Source: Cyclobacterium amurskyense (GTDB lineage Bacteria > Bacteroidota > Bacteroidia > Cytophagales > Cyclobacteriaceae). From it: DNA of 64,000 bases. The stretch lies in the NCBI RefSeq assembly GCF_001050135.1, contig NZ_CP012040.1:1984001-2048000 (forward strand), read 5' to 3'. The notes beneath the pieces are model-generated. The model was not told the DNA's origin, searched no databases, and saw only the letters and a list, made by a program, of their open reading frames with translations. The position numbers were made by a program, and so were the translations under genes. Below, piece after piece: positions 43,523 to 50,890 of the stretch (its first letter is position 1; every line of letters begins with the position of its first letter).

Positions 43523-43675
43523 CTAGACAGATCTACCGCTAATAAGGCGAAACAATACGGCTATAACAGCCAATACTAGTAAAATGTGAATTAGACCACC
43601 TACACTATATACAAAGGCTCCTAATATCCATCCTATTACAAGAATAATCGCGATAATATACAATAATGAACTCAT
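43523..43675 (-). CDS. Lmo0937-family small membrane protein (50 residues)
   Basis: A 50-residue protein with two hydrophobic helices (about 4-22 and 28-44): MSSLLYIIAIILVIGWILGA, then SVGGLIHILLVLAVIAVLFR. That pattern with GWILGAFVYSVGGLIHILLV is typical of the lmo0937/DUF5670 family, widespread in Bacteroidota and often stress-induced in small tandem groups. ATG at 43675, TAG stop, own terminator downstream. Function unknown; a general-stress or envelope role is inferred from the family. Confidence 0.82.
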   Translation of the reverse strand: MSSLLYIIAIILVIGWILGAFVYSVGGLIHILLVLAVIAVLFRLISGRSV

Positions 43676-43755
43676 GGTTGTTTTGGTTAGTTTTGTTTAT
43701 ATATTTTAAGATTATATATCCAATATTTATGCCAAAATAAATATCCATCCTTAAC

Positions 43756-45534
43756 TTAACCTGCGTTCTCAATTTTTATACCCATCAATTCCATTAACTT
43801 TTGTGCATTGAAATTAGGGCAAGGTCCTTTCTTTATGGTATAGTCAAAAACAATTTCATCCTTCTGAATATCATGATGAAAGCTATAGTTAACCAAAAAG
43901 GGCAACTGCTCTTCCAAGGTGCTTAGTTCAATATCGTGTGTAGAAATAATGCCCTTCGCATTGCTATGTGCCAACTGTCTTATTAATGCCTCACTCCCAA
44001 GCACTCTGTCTGCAGTATTGGTTCCTTTCAAAATTTCATCAAGCAGATAAAATACCGGTTCTCCTGCAGATGCTTTTTCTAATACGCCTTTAATTCTTGC
44101 CAACTCAGCATAAAAGGAACTTACACTCTCCCCAAGGCTATCCGTATTCCTCATACTCGTATACAATAAGAAGGGACCGGTACTAAACGACCTAGCGAAA
44201 GGAGGAATCCCCATCCCAGTCAAAACTAAATTAATACCGAGTGTGCGCATAAAGGTTGTTTTGCCCGACATGTTAGAACCTGTAAGCAGTACTACCTTTT
44301 CATTTTCTTTCAAATCAAAATCATTGGCAACACAGGTCCCCGGGTCAATAAGTGGGTGCCTGATCTCTTTACCTATGAAAGTAAATTTTTCTTCCCACTT
44401 TACCTGAGTAGTCAAGTTCTCTTCTTCCATAAAAGCAGCCATAGAAACCAAGGCCTCCCAGGTTTCAAAGGTTTCTTCCCACTGCTTCATCTTTTGGCCT
44501 GCAAGCTGATTCCATTTTTTCAGTCGATACAAGACATAAAAATCAACCCAAAAAAGTAGGTTGAAAATCAGGTACAACATATTGGTTCTGTTCTCTACCA
44601 AGAAAGTGAGACTTTCCAATTCCTTAAGGGCCTTTGAGGCTAAAAAATCCTTTTGTTTAACAGGAGTTTGATGTTTGATAAGCAAAGGGTTTTCAAATTG
44701 CTCTCTTTCAAGGAGCTTCGCCCAGGCTTGTAATGTTTTTAGGTCATTGTCATTAGGCAAGGCCTTCATCGCCTCCATCAAAGGCTTAAATATGAATCCC
44801 AAAAGCCCCATTCCGACCAGAATGAAAATACTCAAGTATAAGGTAGAAAAGACACTGTACAGAGCACCAAATAAAACGACTAAGCCAACAATTGGCCCCA
44901 AAATCATAGGTAGAAAATACATGGAATGCCATGGCTGACTGTTCTTCAGCCAGGCATAAAACCTTGCTTTTCCGTCAGGAGCCTTGTCCTTTTTCATAAA
45001 AGCCTTTCCAAAGGCTTCAAAAACAAAAAGAAAGTCCTTTTTACCGCTCAGCTCAAACAATGCCTGTTGTTTCTCTGAAGCATTCTTTGGGTCTAGAGGC
45101 GTTTTCATCCAGCTAGCCAGTCTAGCTTTTCCTCCCCGGCTTACGGTATGATTCATCATTTGAAACAATGAATGCTCACCAAATAAATCCAAGTCACTGG
45201 CGAAAGGGTGCGAGGATTCCATAAATTCCGATCCAGTGTCAAATTCCTTCAACTCTCTCTTTTTACGCTTTTCCCTGTTCCCGTTCATCTCCTTTACAGC
45301 CTGATAAAAACGCTCTCTGTCCTTTTCCTTATTGAATTTTAGGATAAGGGATACAAAAACAAAGGTTACCGGAAAAAACAGGATGAGTAGCCAGTGTATT
45401 TCGGAGATGCCAACCACAAGAAGCACAAGCATTAACAGGAAAAGGCCAAGCCGCCCAAAGGACAACATAAGCACTTTGTCCCGGATTGTTTCTAATTTCT
45501 TATCCGGATCGGAAAGGTCAAATTCAGTATTCAT
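43756..45534 (-). CDS. Membrane-anchored MutS-type ATPase
   Basis: A 592-residue protein. Two N-terminal hydrophobic segments (about 28-65) and another pair (about 210-245) lie around a MutS-core-like helical region. The C-terminal half is a MutS ATPase domain: Walker A in LTGSNMSGKTTFMRTL, the MutS signature in YTSMRNTDSLGESVSSFYAE, Walker B in VFYLLDEILKGTNTADR and the His switch in GIISTHDIELSTLE. It lacks the N-terminal mismatch-recognition domain and the MutS2 Smr nuclease domain. Such proteins are common in Bacteroidota and uncharacterised; a mismatch-repair role is not supported. Upstream lies a long hairpin. Confidence 0.85.
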   Translation of the reverse strand: MNTEFDLSDPDKKLETIRDKVLMLSFGRLGLFLLMLVLLVVGISEIHWLLILFFPVTFVFVSLILKFNKEKDRERFYQAVKEMNGNREKRKKRELKEFDTGSEFMESSHPFASDLDLFGEHSLFQMMNHTVSRGGKARLASWMKTPLDPKNASEKQQALFELSGKKDFLFVFEAFGKAFMKKDKAPDGKARFYAWLKNSQPWHSMYFLPMILGPIVGLVVLFGALYSVFSTLYLSIFILVGMGLLGFIFKPLMEAMKALPNDNDLKTLQAWAKLLEREQFENPLLIKHQTPVKQKDFLASKALKELESLTFLVENRTNMLYLIFNLLFWVDFYVLYRLKKWNQLAGQKMKQWEETFETWEALVSMAAFMEEENLTTQVKWEEKFTFIGKEIRHPLIDPGTCVANDFDLKENEKVVLLTGSNMSGKTTFMRTLGINLVLTGMGIPPFARSFSTGPFLLYTSMRNTDSLGESVSSFYAELARIKGVLEKASAGEPVFYLLDEILKGTNTADRVLGSEALIRQLAHSNAKGIISTHDIELSTLEEQLPFLVNYSFHHDIQKDEIVFDYTIKKGPCPNFNAQKLMELMGIKIENAG

Positions 45535-45744
45535 GAAATAATAGATATTTTGTCAAAAATCGGATATCTGGAAATAAACAATGGTTTTATTAATCACCAA
45601 ATCAACAATTTCTCAGTCTAGGCCTATTAAAATATAAATGTAGTATAAAAAGTTAAAACTATTGGAGCGATTCCAATTAGCCCGGATGTAAAACCAAAGC
45701 CCAATACCATTTCTTCATATTAGGGGCTTTGCATAAAATGACTC

Positions 45745-45778
45745 GTCGCCTACACCCTAATATGAGGGTGTAGGCGAC
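45745..45778 (-). terminator. Long perfect hairpin after the XusC-like gene
   Basis: A perfect 14-bp stem GTCGCCTACACCCT / AGGGTGTAGGCGAC with a 6-base loop, 49 bases after the stop of the PepSY gene (minus strand). No clear T-run follows, so it may protect or end the transcript with help from Rho. A weaker hairpin with AAAGCCC and GGGGCTTT lies beside it (about 45694-45730). Confidence 0.55.
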
Positions 45779-45826
45779 AAGCCCGTTGGGTGACATAAAA
45801 ATTCTATGGTCTATTAATAGGAGGGA

Positions 45827-47434
45827 TTAAGCAGACACCTTTCTATCTGCAATAATAGGTCTCTGGTTTTCGGTCTTTATTTTCAAGCCAATTAACAAGG
45901 CGCTGATGGATGTGATAAGCCAAAAAGCATCTATTAGAAATATATCAGAATAGCCACTTGCCCAACTTACCCAAAGCCAATTTCCTGTTACCATTCCATT
46001 GGCCAATGGAACCAATAAGCCTAAAACACTACCCAAAATAAGGGTATATTTATTTGTCAAGGTATTGTTTCTCATAAAGGTAAAAATCAAGGTCAGTAGG
46101 AGCCAGGACCAGAAATAGGTTTGGAAAATAAAACCTACTCGATCTGCTGAGGGATCTTGAAGTCCTAGTTTTACCATAAGGAAAGTAAATGCAGTGACAG
46201 GATACATGCTTAGACATCCTGCCAGATAAAACCACACCAACCAGGCATTAAACTTTCGCTTGGCAGGGGATACATGTTTTTTATCCCTAGCCACCAACCA
46301 TATCATCACCCCAGAAATAATCACAAAGCAAGTGACAATTCCCATAATAAAATAAATCAATTTGACGGCAATGCCCCCAAAATCTCCAAAATGTAGGCGT
46401 TGCAATACTGCCCTCGATCCATCTATATAAGAAACATCTTTAAAAGGATTTTCTTCGCTAACAATCTCTCCTGTGGAAACCTTATAAGTAATACTCCCTG
46501 AACTGGCGAATTTGCGGTCAAAGTCTGATTTACCTTCAAACTTAACATGCATGTTTTGGTCTCCATAATTGAAAATATGAGCGGAGCGGATGTCAAAATC
46601 TGGCCATTTTTCCTTGGTCTGTTTCAGGAATGGGTTAATGGAAAACGCACTTTGAAGGTTTTCTCCAGAAAGGGCATAGCTTGGAGGGTTAAATCCAAAA
46701 TCATCATATGCCTTTTCTATATTGTCTTCATAAAGAAACTTAACAAATGCAGGTGACATCAACGTGGTTCCCACAATCAGATAAACCCCTGTCAATGCGA
46801 ATATGAATTGGTAAGGCAAGCCAAGAATGCCTAGCGCAGTATGGGCATCAGTCCAGAGGTTCTTGATACTGGCTTTAGGCCGAAACATAAAAAAATTACT
46901 TATAATTTTCTTCCAATGAACCAGGACACCCGTAATAACGGCAAATAAAAAAAAGAAGGCCACTATACCTGCCAGCAAATAACCTGATCTACCATAAAAA
47001 TTAAGCTGCGCAAAAAAGTGTAAACGATAAAGAAATTCCCCCAAAGAGTAGGAGCTCCTATAATCATACGTTTTCATATCCTGCGTGTTCAAGTACATGA
47101 AAGTGCCTCTCCTTCGTCGTTTAGGACCTTTTTCTTCCAGGTTTTTTGCTGGGGATATACTCAAAGACAAACGCTGTTCATCATAGTATTGATTAAAGCT
47201 AATGTCCCTGTTTACCAAAGTATCATTGGTTTTAAGAGAATCAATCACCCGATCAAAATCCATGTCGCTCATCTTCCAACCTTGAGCCAGCGGTTCATTT
47301 CTCTCCCAACTGTTGATCTCATCTCGGAAGAAGGAAAAGGAACCGGCGAAGAAAATGACGTAAAGAGCCAGGCTGATGAAAATGCCTGATATGGTATGGG
47401 TATGAAAAAGAATATTGTAAATCCTGTTGCTCAT
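45827..47434 (-). CDS. PepSY-associated TM protein, XusC-like
   Basis: A 535-residue inner-membrane protein with about eight predicted helices (first near residues 13-33, LFHTHTISGIFISLALYVIF; last near 500-520) and a periplasmic PepSY region between about 220 and 330 (KEKWPDFDIRSAHIFNYGDQ). Its family is found with siderophore receptors; in Bacteroides thetaiotaomicron the similar XusC is the third component of the xenosiderophore system and has been proposed to act at the inner membrane. Here it follows two small membrane genes and ends the group that begins with the receptor at 53260. Exact transport or reduction role is unknown. Confidence 0.85.
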   Translation of the reverse strand: MSNRIYNILFHTHTISGIFISLALYVIFFAGSFSFFRDEINSWERNEPLAQGWKMSDMDFDRVIDSLKTNDTLVNRDISFNQYYDEQRLSLSISPAKNLEEKGPKRRRRGTFMYLNTQDMKTYDYRSSYSLGEFLYRLHFFAQLNFYGRSGYLLAGIVAFFFLFAVITGVLVHWKKIISNFFMFRPKASIKNLWTDAHTALGILGLPYQFIFALTGVYLIVGTTLMSPAFVKFLYEDNIEKAYDDFGFNPPSYALSGENLQSAFSINPFLKQTKEKWPDFDIRSAHIFNYGDQNMHVKFEGKSDFDRKFASSGSITYKVSTGEIVSEENPFKDVSYIDGSRAVLQRLHFGDFGGIAVKLIYFIMGIVTCFVIISGVMIWLVARDKKHVSPAKRKFNAWLVWFYLAGCLSMYPVTAFTFLMVKLGLQDPSADRVGFIFQTYFWSWLLLTLIFTFMRNNTLTNKYTLILGSVLGLLVPLANGMVTGNWLWVSWASGYSDIFLIDAFWLITSISALLIGLKIKTENQRPIIADRKVSA

Positions 47435-47444
47435 CAGTGTGGAA

Positions 47445-47738
47445 TTAATTGGTTGGGGATTGAAAGAAATAAACGATCGCTGAAAAACAGAGGCTTAGCA
47501 GCAAATAAACAGTCCATACTTTCCATCCTTTTTCTGCAATAAATGCCAGAATAAGTAGTGTAACCCAAAGTAAGAACCCACCAAATACAAGGGTATAAAG
47601 GACAGATGCCTTGTCCAAAAAAAAGGAAAGCGCGAGAAAGAAAGAAGAGGTAACTAAATAACCTCCAATTAAGCCCGCAGAAATCCTTGAAAAGCGGTGT
47701 AGGAAGTCCGGCGATAGGTGTTTTTTATTGGCTGGCAT
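47445..47738 (-). CDS. Small membrane protein, DUF3649-like
   Basis: A 97-residue protein with three hydrophobic helices (about 18-40, 45-67, 75-92). The layout RFSRISAGLIGGYLVTSSFF then FGGFLLWVTLLILAFIAEKG resembles DUF3649, which in Proteobacteria accompanies PepSY and DUF3325 genes in siderophore-uptake clusters. Position between PepSY and a DUF3325-like gene (2-base gap to the latter) supports this. Function unknown. Confidence 0.65.
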   Translation of the reverse strand: MPANKKHLSPDFLHRFSRISAGLIGGYLVTSSFFLALSFFLDKASVLYTLVFGGFLLWVTLLILAFIAEKGWKVWTVYLLLSLCFSAIVYFFQSPTN

Positions 47739-47740
47739 AA

Positions 47741-48067
47741 CTAAAATAATTCAAGGATAAATAATATGCCAAAACCAATAAGTAACCAGACAGCTTTAAT
47801 CTGTACAAGTGGAGAAATTAAAACCACCAGACTACCAATCGTCATTAGGATACAAAGGAAGGCGAAACTACCTGATCCTATTCCCAAGGCGAGAATTGAG
47901 CATATAAGTCCGATGACCAGAAAGATGGGGCCCAACGTTTTGGCTAATTTTACATTGGATATAAACCATGCCTCCAAAGCTGCCGGCCGTAAGATCACGG
48001 CCTTGCCAGAAGTTTGGTAAAAACATTCTAACCCTGCCAGGGTAAATAGTGTACTTAATGTAATCAT
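47741..48067 (-). CDS. Small membrane protein, DUF3325-like
   Basis: A 108-residue protein with about three or four hydrophobic segments (residues 1-12, 42-65, 68-85, 90-107). Its size, position and ending ...VWLLIGFGILFILELF fit the DUF3325 companion of DUF3649/PepSY iron clusters. First gene after the hairpin at 48267-48309, so it may have its own transcript start or be read through from the DUF4198 gene. Function unknown. Confidence 0.6.
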   Translation of the reverse strand: MITLSTLFTLAGLECFYQTSGKAVILRPAALEAWFISNVKLAKTLGPIFLVIGLICSILALGIGSGSFAFLCILMTIGSLVVLISPLVQIKAVWLLIGFGILFILELF

Positions 48068-48225
48068 CCTTATAACTTTCTCTAATTCTTTATTTTACCT
48101 TTTTTTATACAATCCGCCTATAATTGCCATTCTTAAACCTTAACAAGAAACACCATCAACCTATAGCAAAATAGTACTGCCTATTTTCGGCCTATATTGT
48201 TCCTTTACCAAATCCATTAATTAAA

Positions 48226-48269
48226 CTCACATTATGCAATAGACCTTCTATTACTTAATCCGGGTTAAA
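48226..48269. repeat. Miniature palindromic repeat (solo ends)
   Basis: AACTCACATTATGCAATAGA followed by CCTTCTATTACTTAATCCGG: the first part matches the left end of the ~218-bp repeat and the second resembles its right end, fused directly. The arms ATTATGCAATAGA and TCTATTACTTAAT pair with few mismatches. Confidence 0.65.
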
Positions 48270-48309
48270 ACATCAGGGCGACCACGAAGCAATAATGGTC
48301 GCTCTGATG
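48267..48309 (-). terminator. Terminator-like hairpin between DUF4198 and DUF3325-like genes
   Basis: Arms CATCAGGGCGACC (48271-48283) and GGTCGCTCTGATG (48297-48309) pair over 13 bases with one mismatch. On the minus strand TTTT follows. It lies 79 bases after the DUF4198 stop and would separate the receptor-proximal genes from the PepSY genes. Confidence 0.7.
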
Positions 48310-48387
48310 CAAAAAATTCATATAAAAAATTATAGGATCTTAGCTTAAAAGTCAGCTTAAAAAATACCCACTGTCGTAGTATGAAAG

Positions 48388-49080
48388 TCAATCCACCTCA
48401 ATCACTTGAGTGGCACATCTCCAAATTGCTTTTAAACCAGAAGGATCATCAGCTTTAAATTTGTCTGTATAAGTTACTTCTACAAAATATTTTCCCTTAC
48501 TGTCCATGTCCAACTTGGCCTTTCCTTTTTTGCCTGTAAGAAACTCCTGATTTTCTTTGTCTGGTCCCAAAACATTGATGGAAGCATCAGGCAGCACATT
48601 GTTTTTGTAGTTTACCTGGAAGGTAGATGAATTCGGTTTTCTTGTTAATGAGAGGTCCCTTGCTTGTTTTGGAACGGCTTTACCTTTTCCAGCCCATACC
48701 TGAGCAAAAGCATTGAACTGGTAAGCGGTAGTCCCTTTTAAAACCTTAGCAGTGTGACTTATTTGCAATTGGTATTCGCCTTTCTCCTCCACCTTAAAGC
48801 TACCTTCAAAATGAGCTTCTTTTGCCAATGGCTCCAGTTTGGTCTTTATCCCTGATGGGCTGATTAGCCAAAGTTCAAAATCCTCCACATCTGAATACCA
48901 GTCTGCGACGGACTCAATGGCATCTTCATGGTAATCCGCATAATAAACTTTGAACTCATGTGTATTTCCAAGCTCAGTAGTGGAAGAAGTGTGTATCCAC
49001 AATGCATGCGCCTGCGCAGCAATAGCAAATAGGCTAAGCAGCAGGGTCAGGCAAACAGTATTGAATGTTGAATTTTTCAT
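48388..49080 (-). CDS. DUF4198 periplasmic protein
   Basis: A 230-residue exported protein with a signal peptide ending AIAAQA before HALWIHTSST. DUF4198 proteins are periplasmic beta-sandwich domains often placed beside TonB metal or siderophore receptors. Features: HEFKVYYADYHEDAIESVAD, then a C-terminal Ig-like part (PDASINVLGPDKENQEFLTG). His24 right after the cleavage site is a candidate metal ligand, as in related transition-metal proteins. It follows the small gene at 49096 by 15 bases. Role in metal delivery is an inference. Confidence 0.82.
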   Translation of the reverse strand: MKNSTFNTVCLTLLLSLFAIAAQAHALWIHTSSTTELGNTHEFKVYYADYHEDAIESVADWYSDVEDFELWLISPSGIKTKLEPLAKEAHFEGSFKVEEKGEYQLQISHTAKVLKGTTAYQFNAFAQVWAGKGKAVPKQARDLSLTRKPNSSTFQVNYKNNVLPDASINVLGPDKENQEFLTGKKGKAKLDMDSKGKYFVEVTYTDKFKADDPSGLKAIWRCATQVIEVD

Positions 49081-49095
49081 TTTCCAATAATTTTC

Positions 49096-49425
49096 TTATA
49101 ATTTTCGAATCATTTCTATTAATTGTAGCTGTTCGTTGGCTTCGATGACTCCAGCTTTTAAGGTGTAAAACTCTTCTTCAGAGAATGAAAATTGAATGTC
49201 TTGGTGATAGGTTTCAATGATCACCCTGTCGATCCCATCAATGCAAGGGTATTTATAGGTTTCAAAATCTAATTGCTTTAAATACCTAATGAAAGCCGAA
49301 AAGTTAATCTCGTCAAAACCTATCATTACCTGATGATACATTAGCCCCATTCTGGAACAGTCCATACATTTTGTGAAAATGAAATCCTTGTTTTGATAGA
49401 TAATTTCGGTTTTACATGCTGACAT
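49096..49425 (-). CDS. Small conserved protein of unknown function (possibly DUF6686)
   Basis: A 109-residue soluble protein with no signal peptide. Cys-rich start: Cys4, then FTKCMDCSRMGLMY with a CxxC pair that could bind metal or be redox-active. The C-terminal part FSFSEEEFYTLKAGVIEANE is helical. I tentatively place it in DUF6686, a Bacteroidota family; I am not sure. It sits between the DUF4374 lipoprotein (207-base gap upstream) and DUF4198. A regulatory or iron-related role is only suggested by position. Confidence 0.6.
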   Translation of the reverse strand: MSACKTEIIYQNKDFIFTKCMDCSRMGLMYHQVMIGFDEINFSAFIRYLKQLDFETYKYPCIDGIDRVIIETYHQDIQFSFSEEEFYTLKAGVIEANEQLQLIEMIRKL

Positions 49426-49632
49426 CTTCGGATATTTAGGGTTTTACAAGACTCTGATTTCTGACTATGTACTGATTTACCTAAGTGATCACTTTGATCC
49501 TCAAGTAGATGTTTCCTGAATTAGCTAGGTTGAATTTTTAAACTCAATTAGGGCCTGGGTTTAGTTGTCACATTCGCTGGCCGAAACAAATAGACAATTC
49601 ACCCAGGACTTAAAATTTTTCTTAAGAATGGA

Positions 49633-50871
49633 TTAATCTGCTGGGTCCAGGTGGCTGATTGCAGTAATTCTTCCTCCTTCCACTTTCAAACCTTCTTTGG
49701 CCGTAGCACTATTGGCATTGAATTCATACACCCAGCTTCCTTCTTCTGTGGTGATACCTATATAAGCCAGGCCGTCCTTTGCAGAATAATTATTGATCGT
49801 CACATTTACGATCGAAGCTTCTGCGGGAGTGCCCGTCACCCACGTAAAAGTCTTGTTATATACATCCGCTACACCGAAGCGATTGCCAACAGTATAAGCA
49901 CCTTTCTCTTTATTCATGGTTACAATAAATTTACCGTTACCCGCATAGGTGTTTGCTGTGATGTAATAATCATCAGCCAGTTCCTGCACATTGAAATAGT
50001 AGGATTCGTCAAATGCTAATGTTCCCTTATTTATTCGTGTGATAGCCGAAGGAAGCGTAGAAGTCATTTGCCCATTAGAGGAAGCTACGGAACCTGAAAA
50101 ACCATAGGCATCACCCTGCTCATCCACTTCCAGGCCTGAAAGAAAGTACCTGCCAAGAAAACTGGTTCGGTCATCTTTGATCACTGTATTTAATTCCATG
50201 CTCGGGTAATCAAACACTGCAATCCAGGCACTATCAGGATAGTTCGTTCCGAAAGTGTCATTGCAGCATGCTTTGATACTAAAGTAAGGAGCGAAAAGTT
50301 TGTCACCTACCTGAGTGACCCAAGAGAAAAATGCTCTTTCCCCATTGTCAGCTATTTCTTCTTGATTCCAAGTGCCTTCATCGACAATCTGCAATTGATC
50401 AGCATCCATTCTATACCATGAGGCAAAAGGATTGGTCTCACTACGGCTTATTTTCACCATTACGATATCATCATCCATCGCACCAAAAGCCTGCACTGTT
50501 TCTGACTGGAAATCAGACAATTTCTCCAACTCACCTTCGGCATTCAATTCATAAGTAGTCACGGCACCCGGATTTCCCTGCCCGTAAAGCATGCTGAAGA
50601 ATTTATTTTTGTGCGTCACATAATACCGGTATGTCCCGTCTTGTTCCACACCATTTCCTAGTGTGCTCACCGTTCCTTCGCTCAGGCTTTCAGCAGTCAA
50701 GAGATAATCTGCTACTCCATCAGAAGAAATAGGAGTGGATGCAATGATATAGCGGCTTTCAGCGGCCGGTTGGCCAAGGTCTGGTTCGGGATCATCTGTA
50801 GGATTACAGCTAGAGAATCCGACAGTCAAAGCTGCCGCAAAAGCTAATAGGTAGTTAAAATTGGTTTTCAT
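49633..50871 (-). CDS. DUF4374 surface lipoprotein, XusB-like
   Basis: A 412-residue predicted lipoprotein (lipobox GFSSC, Cys22) followed by a Pro/Asp-rich stretch. The rest is a beta-propeller-like DUF4374 domain (RYIIASTPISSDGVADYLLT, GTYRYYVTHKNKFFSMLYGQ). In Bacteroides thetaiotaomicron the DUF4374 protein XusB binds ferric enterobactin at the cell surface beside the receptor XusA. Here it lies 19 bases after the receptor gene, the same pairing. It probably captures a ferric siderophore; the ligand is not known. Confidence 0.9.
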   Translation of the reverse strand: MKTNFNYLLAFAAALTVGFSSCNPTDDPEPDLGQPAAESRYIIASTPISSDGVADYLLTAESLSEGTVSTLGNGVEQDGTYRYYVTHKNKFFSMLYGQGNPGAVTTYELNAEGELEKLSDFQSETVQAFGAMDDDIVMVKISRSETNPFASWYRMDADQLQIVDEGTWNQEEIADNGERAFFSWVTQVGDKLFAPYFSIKACCNDTFGTNYPDSAWIAVFDYPSMELNTVIKDDRTSFLGRYFLSGLEVDEQGDAYGFSGSVASSNGQMTSTLPSAITRINKGTLAFDESYYFNVQELADDYYITANTYAGNGKFIVTMNKEKGAYTVGNRFGVADVYNKTFTWVTGTPAEASIVNVTINNYSAKDGLAYIGITTEEGSWVYEFNANSATAKEGLKVEGGRITAISHLDPAD

Positions 50872-50890
50872 AAGAATTAGTGTGTAAGAA

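Larger units (their letters stand above)
48068..48387. other. Intergenic region inside the iron locus
   Basis: 320 bases holding a miniature repeat and a terminator-like hairpin (both listed), with AT-rich sequence on the DUF3325-gene side where a promoter could lie. No ORF. Confidence 0.5.
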
